Shown here in pieces: positions 21,634 through 30,936 of a stretch of DNA of 64,000 nt. The translations under genes and the position numbers were made by a program. Numbering within the stretch: the stretch's first letter is position 1; each line of letters opens with the position of its first letter. The stretch lies in assembly GCF_002575655.3 (NCBI RefSeq), contig NC_053038.3:144290885-144354884 (forward strand), written 5' to 3'. Under the pieces are notes generated by a model. It saw nothing but the letters and a program-made list of their open reading frames with translations, made no database searches and was not told the DNA's origin. This DNA is from Aegilops tauschii subsp. strangulata (lineage: Eukaryota > Streptophyta > Magnoliopsida > Poales > Poaceae).

Positions 21634-22092
21634 TGTCGGTGTCTAAACCAGCAGATCTCGGGTAGAGGGTCCTGAACTGTGCGTCTAAGGATCGAGGGTA
21701 ACAGGAGGCAGGGGACACAATGTTTACCCAGGTTCGGGCCCTCTTAATGGAGGTAATACCCTACTTCCTGCTTGATTGACTTTGATGAGTATAAGGGTTA
21801 CAAGAGTTGATCTACCTCGAGATCGTAATTGCTAAACCCTAGATGTCTAGCCTGTATGATTATGATTATATCTACGGACTAAACCCTCCGGTTTATATAG
21901 ACACCGGAGGGGGCTAGGGTTGTACAGAGAAAGGACTCTTCATATCCGAACGCCAAGCTTGCCATCCACGCAAAGGAGATTCCCATCTGGACACGAGGGA
22001 AGGCCTTCTATCTTGTATCTTCACGGCCCATCTGTCCGGCCCATGTGACATAGCCCGGACACCCGAGGACCCCATAACCCAGGACTCCCTCA
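21634..22092 (-). mobile_element. T1 5' LTR
   Basis: 459 bp, minus strand TGAGGGAGTCCTGGG...ACACCGACA. TATA box TATATAAA at 21892-21899. It pairs with 6158-6615. Confidence 0.9.
21892..21899 (-). promoter_or_regulatory. TATA box of T1 5' LTR
   Basis: TATATAAACCGGAGGG on the minus strand. The core TATATAAA is conserved in the other LTR copy. Confidence 0.6.
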
Positions 22093-22096
22093 CAGA

Positions 22097-22150
22097 GCAA
22101 AACCCACCATGGCGCGCCAGGAGTCCCAGGCGCGCCCTGGTGGGTTGTGC
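22097..22150 (+). other. GC-rich inverted repeat in U3 of LTR C (5' copy)
   Basis: The arm at 22097-22118 pairs with the arm at 22129-22150 with about two mismatches; GGCGCGCC sits at the top of both. T1 is inserted exactly at the outer edge of this repeat. Confidence 0.7.
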
Positions 22151-22185
22151 CCACCTCGGGTGCCCCCCGGACCTCCTCTTTGCAC

Positions 22186-22193
22186 TATAAATA
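22186..22193 (+). promoter_or_regulatory. TATA box of LTR C (5' copy)
   Basis: TATAAATA, followed by CCCCAATAATCCC; identical core in the 3' LTR. Confidence 0.65.
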
Positions 22194-23415
22194 CCCCAAT
22201 AATCCCAAAATCATAGGGGAGTCGACGAAATATTCATCCAGCCGCCGCAGACTCCAGAACCACCAGATTCAATCTAGACACCATCTCAGATGGGGTGAAC
22301 CACCTCCATTGGCGCCTCTCCGATGATGCTTGAGTAGTTCTTTGTAGACCTTTGGGTCCGTTGTTAGTAGCTAGATGGCTTCATCTCTCTCTCTCTGAAT
22401 TTTCCATACAATGGTCTCTTGGAGATCCACATGATGTAACTCTTTTGCGGTGTGTTTGTTGGGATCGATGAACTTTGAGTTTATGATCAGATCTATCTTT
22501 TTTATATCCATGAAAGTTATATGAGTTTCTTTGACCTCTTATATGCACGATTCCTTATAGCCTTGTATTTCTTCTCCGATATTTGGGTTTTGTTTGGCCA
22601 ACTTGATCTATTTATCTTGCAATGGGAAGAGGTGCTTTGTAGTGGGTTCGATCTTACGGTGCTCGATCCCAGTGACAGAAGGGGAACCGACACGTATGTA
22701 TCATTGCTACTAAGGATAAAACGACGGGGTCTATCTCTACATATATAGATCTTGTCTCCATCATGTCATCGTTCTTATTGCATTACTCTGTTTTTCAATG
22801 AACTTAATACACTAGTGCATGCTGGATAGCGGTCGATGTGTGGAGTAATAGTAGTAGATGCAGGCAGGAGTCAGTCTACTAATCTTGGACATGATGCCTA
22901 TATGATGATCATTGCCTGGATATCGTCATGAGTATTTGAAGTTCTATAAATTGCCCAACAGTAATTTGTTCACCCACCGTTTGCTATTTTTCTCGAGAGA
23001 AGCCACTAGTGAAACCTACCGCCCCCGGGTCTCTTTCTCATATACTTGCCTTTGCGATCTAATTTTTCCTTGCATTTATTTTCAGATCTATTAAACGAAA
23101 AATACAAAAATAACTTGCTTCAATTTATTCTTATTTATTTTACTTGGCGTTCGATCTATCAATCTACTACAATTTTATCTCACGTCTGTTTGCCTATCTT
23201 GAGGCGCCGTACCCGGAAGGGATTGACAACCCCTTTAACACGTCCGGTTGCAAGGATTTGTTATCTCTGTGCAAGGGCTGTTTACGTTGTGTTGCTTGGT
23301 TCTCCTACTGGTTCGATAACCTTGGTTTCATATCTGTCGGAAATACCTACTGCCACTATCCTGCGTCATCCCTTCCTCTTTGGGGAAATACCGACGTAGC
23401 TTCAAAAGGAATTTC

Positions 23416-23433
23416 TGGCGCCGTTGCCGGGGA
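23416..23433 (+). other. tRNA-Asp primer binding site of element C
   Basis: TGGCGCCGTTGCCGGGGA, a perfect complement of the plant tRNA-Asp(GUC) 3' end including CCA, 11 bases inside the LTR. Confidence 0.9.
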
Positions 23434-23655
23434 GGATCTTCAACATATACCAGGTTCCAAATCACAAATCTCATCTACTCACAATTTACATTATTTGCCA
23501 TTTGCCTCTTGTTTTCCTGTCCCCCACTTCACAAAAATTTGCCGTTTTATTCGCCCTCTTTTTCGTTTGCCTTTTTCTTGTCAGATCTCATATTTGTTTG
23601 TGTTGCCATGTGCCTTCTATATGCTTGCATCTTCGCTTGCTAAAAATCAATTGAT

Positions 23656-24509
23656 ATGGATCCTCATCCACTTGCTAATCTTTCAAGAGATCCAATTATG
23701 ATGAACCCATTGCTAGTGAATTGAGTCCACTAGATTATCGTGATGAAGTTTTGCTTGAGATTCATGAATCTGAAAATTGTGATGAAGTGTTAAAAGAAGA
23801 AATTTATGAGGTAATTCATGATGACTCCTTGAATGAAAATCATGATTGAAATGGTTTTACTATAAATTCTATTAATGTCAGTTGTGCCAATAATATGCAA
23901 ACCCCCAAGCTTGGGGTTGCTAATTTTGGTATGTCCACTACTTGTTGCGATGATCATCATTAGGGTGGTGATTCTTTTGATCTTGAAATTTTATTTAAGC
24001 CTCATGATGAATATGTTATTGATAATAATGTTTGCAATAATATTGAAAGTGGGTTCGGATGAGTGTCAACTTTAGGTAAAAATAATCCCACATATTTGGA
24101 GAGTGTTCAATCTTATGATTTTTTTTATGAAAGTGGGTTTGGAGAGGTCATGACTTTAGTTGATGTTAATCCCACTATCTTGGAAGATCATAAAATTTTT
24201 ATGCATGTGGATCGTGAAGAGAATATTTTATATGATAGATATATTATTGAATTTTATTATGATCCTACGTATAATTATTATTAGAGAGTAAAATATGGTT
24301 GTAGAAATTTTCATGTTATTAAATTTCCTCTCGTTATGTTGAGATTGTCAATGTTTTATTCCTCTCCTTTGCATATGCTAGATATTTCTTGTCATGACAA
24401 TTTGTTTTGCTATAAAATTAATATGCATAGGAAGTATGTTAGACTTAAATGTGTTTGTAACATGTTTCATGATGCTCTCTTTGTGCTTCAATTCTTGTCT
24501 TTTGTGTGA
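23656..24509 (+). pseudogene. Decayed gag-like ORF of element C
   Basis: Starts at an ATG (MDPHPLANLSRDP) about 220 bases past the primer site and ends FHDALFVLQFLSFV at 24509, with several stops and frame changes between. The C-terminal 100 codons are clearly homologous to the end of the B ORF (shared MHVDRE/MQVDHE, INMHRKYVRLKC/IPMHRKWVRIKC, HDALF). CCCCAAGCTTGGGG, a perfect 14-base palindrome, lies within it at about 23906. No polymerase domains are present. Confidence 0.65.
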
Positions 24510-24527
24510 GCATTATTGAAATCTTAT

Positions 24528-24574
24528 GCCTAGCTAAGGGCGTAAAACTATAGCGCTTGTTGGGAGGCAACCCA
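24528..24574 (+). other. Conserved block downstream of the Athila ORF (element C copy)
   Basis: GGGCGTAAAACTATAGCG, then CTTGTTGGGAGGCAACCC. It begins about 20 bases after the ORF stop, as in A and B. Confidence 0.6.
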
Positions 24575-25229
24575 ATGAATAAAATTTATTTTTGCTTTTT
24601 GCTTTTTGTTCTCGTGTGTTTGAACAATTATGCTACTGTTATGATTGTGTTTTTTTGTTTTAATTAGTGTCTGTGCCAAGTAAAGCCTTTATGATCTTCT
24701 TGGGTGATAGCTGTTTGATCTTGCTGAAAACAGAAACTTTTGCGCTGACGAAAACAATTCTTATTTTTAACCAGAGCGTGATAAAATGCCAATTCTTTTT
24801 GCAGAAGATTAATATACAAATTACCCAGGTCTTCCTAGTTTTTCAGAAATTTTGGAGTTCCAGAAGTATTCGCACAAATCAGATTGCTACAGACTGTTCT
24901 GTTTTGACAGATTATGTTTTCTTTGCGTTGTGTGTTTATTTTTATGGCTCTATGCTTTTCTTTGATGAGTTTTTGCCATAGAAAAGTTGGAATACAGTAG
25001 ATATAATGCAAAAAAATATGAATTGGTTGGTACAGTACTTGTAGTAGTGATTTATTTTTCTTACACTAACGGATCTCATGAAGGTTTTGTTGAGTTTTGT
25101 GTGATTGAAGTTTTCAAGTTTTTGGTTATCTTACGGTGGATGAAGCAATAAGGAGTAGAAGAGCCTAAGCTTGGGGATTCCCCGGCATCCCAAGCTATTA
25201 TCCGAAAATGAGAAACCAACTAAGCTTGC

Positions 25230-25250
25230 GGATGCCCCCGAGTGGTATCC
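25230..25250 (+). other. GGATGCC hairpin (element C)
   Basis: GGATGCC (25230-25236) pairs with GGTATCC (25244-25250). One C-to-T change in the 3' arm is tolerated as a G-U pair in RNA. Confidence 0.45.
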
Positions 25251-25441
25251 CCTCTTTCTTCTAACGACCATCGGTATTTTACTCGAAGCTATATTTTTAT
25301 TCGTCACATACTATGTGTTTTGCTTGGAGCGTCTTGTATGATATGAGTCTTTGCTTGTTTTATTTTCTGTTTCAAGTCTTGATCCCTTTCTGGACACACC
25401 TATTTGGGAGAGCCAAAATTATGTCATGACTTGTTAGAATT

Positions 25442-25673
25442 GCTCTCTATGCTTCACTTAAATTTTTATGAGCTATAGACTTGCTCTAGTGCTTCACTTA
25501 TATCTTTTTGAGCATGTTGTGCTTAGTATTTTTGAAGAAGTGCTCTCTTGCTTCACTTACATTTATTTGAGAGTTAGTAAATTTTCAAGAAATTCTCTCT
25601 TGCTTCACTTAAATTATTTTGAGAGAAAGAAAGAAAAATTATGCTCATGATCTTCACTTATATTTGTTTGAGC
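25442..25673 (+). repeat. Array of five stem-loops with constant CTTCACTTA loop (element C)
   Basis: Five units, each a stem around a loop containing CTTCACTTA then an A/T run. Stems: GCTC/GAGC (25442-25445, 25470-25473); TGCTC/GAGCA (25482-25486, 25510-25514); CTCTC/GAGAG (25543-25547, 25569-25573, plus a G-U pair); TTCTCTC/GAGAGAA (25593-25599, 25621-25627); GCTCA/TGAGC (25643-25647, 25669-25673). The loop is near-invariant while the stems change in compensating pairs. That is the mark of selection on RNA structure, not of simple sequence repetition. There is no coding potential. Related units lie in elements A and B. Confidence 0.7.
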
Positions 25674-26970
25674 TGATGAAAAGCAACACATGAATTAGTC
25701 CCATAGTTTTGAGATATAATAAAAACTTTCATGAAGATCATTGGACAAAATAAAATTTATTCCTAGTAATAGTTTTGAGATATTATGATGTGATATGTGA
25801 GTTATGTTGATGAGTAATTATGCTTTAGTAAGAATATTGGTGTTAAGGTTTGTGATTCCCTATGCAAGCACGAAAGTCAATAGTCATGCAATGAAATTAT
25901 ATCCTACCTGTGGTGCATTATTCGGTGTTATTTATGCTTAGTGCATGCTTATGATATTATCCGTTTCTTGGTTGGTCGCTTCTCAATCTTTTGCTAGCCT
26001 TTGTTTTGCACCAAGTATGATCTCTACTTGTGCATCCAAAAACATTTAAACCAGTTTTGCCACATGAGTCCACTATATCTACCTATATGCGGTATTCTTT
26101 TGCCATTCTAAGCAAATTTGCATGTGCCATCTCTAATTTTCAAAATAAACTTCTCTTTTGTGTGCTTGTTTCGCTCACGGAGCAGTGAGGGGTGGCTAAT
26201 ATTTTCCATGCTAGATGTGTTATTCTCACAATGAGTGTTTCTTCACTTGTCATTGCACGAGAGTAAGGAAAAGGTATTAGGAATGCCCGGTCTCGAAATG
26301 AAAAATGAATTGACTTTATGTTTTCAAATAATAAATTCCTTGGAAAGTGTTGGTATGGAAGGCACCCATGGATACAGTTAGCCATGGAAAGTGAAAGTAT
26401 GGTGGAAAAAGGAATAAACTTTATTTTCTGTTTCGGAACCGCCTATGATATATCTAGCATGGAACATGTTGGGAACTCTAAGTCGTTTTCGTTGGTGGGA
26501 TGGATACACCTCCCAAAATGTTTGTATCTCTAACTTTTTTGCTTTGAGCTTTCGCACCTCTAGAAATCCCTACTTCCCTCTGCGAAGGGCCTTTCTTTTA
26601 CTTTATGCAATTTTTATTTTGAATTTGAGTCTCCATCTTCTCTTACAAAAGCACCAACTAGGAGGCCATATGATCGTACTTAAGTATTGGGTGTAACTAA
26701 TATGCGAGTTTGTTTCATGAATGGACCAATGGTTGAGCATAATGGGCTAGGGATAACTTATTTTAGCGTTGATATTTTGAAAGACATGGTTGCTTGTTGA
26801 TATGCTTGTGTATTTAAATTATCATGTCAAAACTAGACTATTGCTTTGAATCACATAAAAGTCCAAATGTCCATGTTATAAAGAAAATAATATGATATGA
26901 CATGTTAGGCAGCATTCCACATCAAAAATTCTGTTTTTATCACTTACCTACTCGAGGACGAGTGAGAGTT

Positions 26971-26984
26971 AAGCTTGGGGATGC
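26971..26984 (+). other. Polypurine tract of element C
   Basis: AAGCTTGGGGATGC immediately before the 3' LTR; the primer for plus-strand DNA by position. Confidence 0.75.
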
Positions 26985-27262
26985 TAATACGTCTCCAACG
27001 TATCTATAATTTTTGATTGTTCCATGCTGTTATATTATCAATCTTGGATGTTTTATAATCATTTTATAGTCATTTTATATCTTTTTTTGGTACTAACCTG
27101 TTGACATAGTGCCAAGTGCCAGTTGCTGTTTTTTGCATGTTTTTACATCGCAGGAAATCAATATCAGACGGAGTCCAAACACAACGAAACTCCACGAAGT
27201 TTTTTTTGGACCAGAAGGAACATAATGGGCCCTGGCTGCGCCTGGGGGGTGCTCCGAGGAGA

Positions 27263-27316
27263 GCACAACCCAGCAGGGCGCGCCAGGAGGCCCAGGCGCG
27301 CCCTGGTGGGTTGTGC
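27263..27316 (+). other. GC-rich inverted repeat in U3 of LTR C (3' copy)
   Basis: The 22-base arms 27263-27284 and 27295-27316 are complementary at 21 of 22 positions (GCACAACCCA... and ...TGGGTTGTGC), with a 10-nt loop. It lies 36 bases upstream of the TATA box. Confidence 0.75.
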
Positions 27317-27351
27317 CCACCTCGAGTGCCCCCCGGACCACCTTTTTGATC

Positions 27352-27359
27352 TATAAATA
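27352..27359 (+). promoter_or_regulatory. TATA box of LTR C (3' copy)
   Basis: TATAAATA followed by CCCCAATATTCCC. Confidence 0.65.
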
Positions 27360-28581
27360 CCCCAATATTCCCAAAACCCTAGGGGAGTCTCCGAAATATT
27401 CATCTAGCCGCCGCAGAGTCCAGAACCACCAGATTCAATCTAGACAACATCTCGGATGGGGTTCACCACCTCCATTGGTGCCTCTCCGATGATGCGTGAG
27501 TAGTTCTTTGTAGACCTTCGGGTCGTAGTTAGTAGCTAGATGGCTTCATCTCTCTCTCTCTCTAAATTCTCAATACAATGGTCTCTTAGAGATCCATACG
27601 ATGTAACTCATTTGCGGTGTGTTTGTTGGGATCGATGAACTTTTAGTTTATGATCAGATCTATCTTTTTTATATCCATGAAAGTTATTTGAGTTTCTTTG
27701 ATCTCTTATATGCATGATTGCTTATAGCCTCATATTTCTTCTACGATATTTGGGTTTTGTTTGGCCAACTTGATCTATTTATCTTGCAATGGGAAGAGGT
27801 GCTTTGTAGTGGGTTCGATCTTACGGTGCTTGATCCCAGTGACAGAAGGGGAACCGACACGTATGTATCGTTGCTACTGAGGATAAAATGATGGGGTCTA
27901 TCTCTACATAGATAGATCTTGTCTACATCATGTCATCATTCTTAGTGCATTACTCCGTTTTTCCATGAACTTAATACACTAGACGCATGCTGGATAGCGG
28001 TCGATGTGTGGAGTAATAGTAGTAGATGCAGGCAGGAGTCGGTCTGCTAATCTTGGACGTGATGCCTATATAATGATCATTGTCTAGATATCATCATGGG
28101 TATTTGAAGTTCTATCAATTGCCCAACAGTAATTTGTTCACCCACTGTTTTCTATTTTTCTCGAGAGAAGCCACTAGTGAAACCTACGGCCCCCGGGTCT
28201 CTTTCTCATATATTTGCCTTTGCGATCTACTTTTTCCTTGCATTTATTTTCAGATCTATTAAACAAAAAATACAAAAATACCTTGCTGCAATTTATTCTT
28301 ATTTATTTTATTTGGCGCTCGATCTATCAATCTACTAAAATTTTATCTCACGTCCGTTTGCCTATCTTGAGGCACTGTACCCGGAAGGGATTGACAACCC
28401 CTTTAACACGTCGGGTTGCGAGGATTTGTTATCTGTGTGCAGGGGCTGTTTACGTTGTGTTGCTTGGTTCTCCTACTGGTTAGACAACCTTGCTTTCATA
28501 TCTGAGGGAAATACCTACCGCCGCTGTGCTGCATCATCCCTTCCTCTTTGGGAAATACCGACGTAGCTTCAAGCAACATCC

Positions 28582-29735
28582 GTTATCAACAACTATTATG
28601 AGGAAGCAACTACTAATCATGATATGATACTACTAGAATTACTGCTGAACCACCATCTCAAGAACCGTCACACTCTTGGCTATCCAGCCAAGCTAAATAT
28701 CACGTCGATCACCTCATGATCAATACCTCCACGTGATCACCGCGTGACCACATCACAAACTAAATGATCATCCTCGAGATCATCCAAATATCCTCATCAT
28801 CATCCTGCCACACTGTACTCCTCGAATATATAAACATATAAATCACCTATAAGTCATTCCGTCAAGTGAGTGTTGATCGAACAGTGTGACCTATTACGAA
28901 CTTGTGCCCATGACCGAGGACGCGGCTATCGATAGATTATACACACTCTGTAGAGCTTAGCACACTGTACCCACACCATAGAATCCATGGCCTCGTATTC
29001 CCATTCGGGTGGACCAACGGCGTTCCGACAAAACCAATCTACTGCCATGACACTCTCCCGGCCACTCCGACCAACTCCCCTTTGGGATCAGTCCTGGGTA
29101 GCCCCGGTGCAACCTCGTGTCATCCATTGGCCATCGTCGTGGCAAAACAAAAATGTCCCAAACAGGGACAAGAGCGCTCAAACAAGTCGGACACACAAGG
29201 TTATTGCCGCCTACTGGGCCAGGGTAGCACGTGCACCTAACCTTTCCTAGTTGGAGGCACCGGCGAGAGGCATAACAATAGACCACATTAGGGCCTTCCC
29301 ATAAAGGAAAATGTGTCTGCACTGGAAAAGCCCGGTTCAGTGGCACCTGACCAAGCAAATGACAGAATTTGTCCCCAAAATATATCTGCGATAACTCATA
29401 CTCCGATATCATCTACCAACCTGTGATCCAAGTCATAGCAATATCCAACAAATAGTCCAGAGAATAATATATTCATAACCTAATACTCCGAGGGTACCAC
29501 AATAACCAAGGTCACGATGAATCCAAGTTCCATGATACTACTAATCCAATAATAACAGTTAGATAGCTAACCATAGATCAATATGATAGCATCAAATCCA
29601 AACCATACTCCAATGCATAATATCAAATACTATCATAATGAGAATAATAACAGCCACTAAAACTCCAATGGCCACATGTCATCCACCATCTGCAAGCATT
29701 AGTCCTAGAAATCCAAACAATATCATGGCAATAGC
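28582..29735 (-). mobile_element. Element Z, right fragment: gypsy LTR
   Basis: About 1.15 kb between C and T2 with no gene. The run GACCGAGGACGCGGCTATCGA (28910-28935 region) has a close match in LTR K (ACCGAGGACACGGCTATTCGA, about 48756-48778), so this is probably the matching zone of a related chromovirus LTR, minus orientation. The sequence from 28587 (CAACAACTATTATG) may continue directly from 5877. The ten bases 28572-28581 belong clearly to neither neighbour. Confidence 0.4.
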
Positions 29736-30646
29736 AGTCGAATTTCGGGTTCCGGCAAAACCCTTGAGGTTCGAACACTGGGGTGCGCACGAAGGTCTCT
29801 CCCTACCTAATCACGCCTTCACCCTCACCGCAATCTCAAAGCTTAGCGCGTCGAACCCGCAGAAAGAGAGTCACAAGAGTTTATACTGGTTCGGGCCACC
29901 GATGCGGTGTAATACCCTACTCCAGAGTGGTGTGGTGGATTGCCTCTTGGGCTGAGGAAGAACAGTTACAACGGAAGAACAGCCTCCTGAGGAGAGGTGT
30001 TCTTGTGCTTGGCGAGCTTGTGTGTGGCTATGTGTGGAATGGCTCTGATCCAAGATGAGATCAAGATGCCTCCTGTGGTGGTGGCTAGTCCTATTTATAG
30101 AGGCCCTGGTCCTCTCCCCAAATACTGAGCGGGAAGGGATCCAACAACGGACAAACTCAATGGGAGACAACTAATACAAGTTATCCTGACTAAAGGTGGT
30201 CTTCGCCTGCCAAAGGCTCTGGTGGTGACGCCGTCTTGGGCTCCACGGTGACCTCCGTCCTGCCGTCCTGCGGGTCTTGGTCTCGTTGCACCGATATGTA
30301 AGCCTTTGCCTGATGCCTCGGAACTCCTCGCATGCGCTTGCCCCTTTAGTACCAAAGAGGAAACGAGGACACTGCGCGCTGGCGCCCGCCTGACGACAGT
30401 CGTCATGGCTTGTGTCACAGGAACCTCGCGAGGTGTCCCTTGCCTTGATCTCTAATGCCCATCGCGAGCCGGTTTGGTGAGGCCGCTCCTGAGGAGGTCT
30501 TGTGTCGTCTGCCCCGCGAGGCTTGGCCCCTCGCGAGGGTCTTGAGTGTTTGCTGGTGAAGATGGGCCGTACACGGCCACTGGTGGAGCCACGCCGTGGG
30601 CCGCAGGCAGGCAAGTCTGGGGACGCCCGTTCTCAGGATGCCGACA
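29736..30646 (-). mobile_element. T2 3' LTR
   Basis: 911 bp; minus strand TGTCGGCATCC (ending at 30646) to ATTCGACT (29736), where CA has become CT. TATA box TATAAATA at 30092-30099. No partner LTR is present, so the left boundary rests on the expected GTCGAATTTCGGG end. Confidence 0.6.
30092..30099 (-). promoter_or_regulatory. TATA box of T2 LTR
   Basis: CTATAAATAGG on the minus strand. Confidence 0.6.
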
Positions 30647-30660
30647 GTAGCCCCCGGGCC
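30647..30660 (-). other. T2 polypurine tract
   Basis: GGCCCGGGGGCTAC on the minus strand, next to the LTR; ends in GGGGCTAC like T1's. Confidence 0.75.
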
Positions 30661-30936
30661 CAAGGCGCGCTCGAACTTTGCTTCGAGGTGAAGCCAAAGG
30701 GCAAGTGCGGAGCGCTGTGGGCCCCAATAGCCTGCGGACTCGCTAGACGCGTGGCGATCGATTGGACGTGGGCGGCCCCGCTTCCCCATGCATCATTAAT
30801 ATCTGCCTGGCTAGGCGTCCACGGCGTCCTACACGGTTATTTCCCCATTGCTGGTAACGCACTCCCCAACTCCTCCGCTTCCTCGAACCTCAGCTTCCTC
30901 TTCCAATCTGACCCGAGCTCAGTCCTCTCCATCGCC

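Larger units (their letters stand above)
6158..22092 (-). mobile_element. Element T1: Tat-type gypsy element with antisense ORF, no RT/IN
   Basis: Bounded by 458- and 459-bp LTRs (TGTCGG...CCCTCA on the plus strand; TGAGGG...CCGACA in element orientation). It is flanked by GAGAG (6153-6157) and CAGAG (22093-22097), a 5-bp target duplication with one change. Element order on the minus strand: 5' LTR 21634-22092, primer site, gag, protease, a 1.3-kb non-coding stretch, the antisense ORF (plus strand, 13910-17055), polypurine tract, 3' LTR. Removing insertion B leaves an internal domain of about 8.3 kb. No reverse transcriptase, RNase H or integrase motif is present, so it depended on other elements. 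The TGAGGGAGTCCTGG-type LTR is common in wheat; the family name (Fatima or Jeli group) is only a guess. Confidence 0.85.
22093..23404 (+). mobile_element. Element C 5' LTR, second part
   Basis: Continues the LTR begun at 5878 after T1. It contains the inverted repeat (22097-22150), a TATA box (22186-22193), a CT microsatellite (about 22385-22396) and ends CGACGTAGCTTCA, matching the 3' LTR end at 28571. Confidence 0.9.
24575..26970 (+). mobile_element. Element C internal non-coding region
   Basis: About 2.4 kb without a credible gene. It is colinear, in inverted orientation, with the non-coding parts of A and B (TTTCAGCAAGATCAAA, GACAGATT, CACATACTATGTG and TTTTGCTTGGAGC words). It holds the hairpin at 25230-25250 and five stem-loops at 25442-25673. 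It ends with CTCGAGGACGAG before the polypurine tract. Confidence 0.65.
5878..28571 (+). mobile_element. Element C: Athila-type LTR retrotransposon, whole
   Basis: Plus-strand element with two LTRs of nearly equal length: 5878-6157 plus 22093-23404 (1592 bp together) and 26985-28571 (1587 bp). It has a perfect tRNA-Asp primer site at 23416-23433 and a polypurine tract at 26971-26984. The internal domain (23405-26984, about 3.6 kb) holds one decayed ORF and long conserved non-coding sequence, so it is a non-autonomous element. T1 sits inside its 5' LTR. WHAM or Sabrina are plausible family names, not verified. A clean target duplication is not seen: GTTAT precedes the 5' LTR, and the nearest GTTAT on the right is 10 bases beyond the LTR end. 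Confidence 0.85.
26985..28571 (+). mobile_element. Element C 3' LTR
   Basis: 1587 bp, begins TAATACGTCTCCAACG (TG changed to TA) and ends CGACGTAGCTTCA. It contains a 22-base inverted repeat (27263-27316), TATAAATA at 27352-27359 and a CT microsatellite at about 27548-27563. Confidence 0.9.

Noticed and set aside
28957..29412. 151-residue minus-strand ORF
   Set aside because: Lies in the Z LTR fragment and has no recognisable domain; a chance open frame is more likely.
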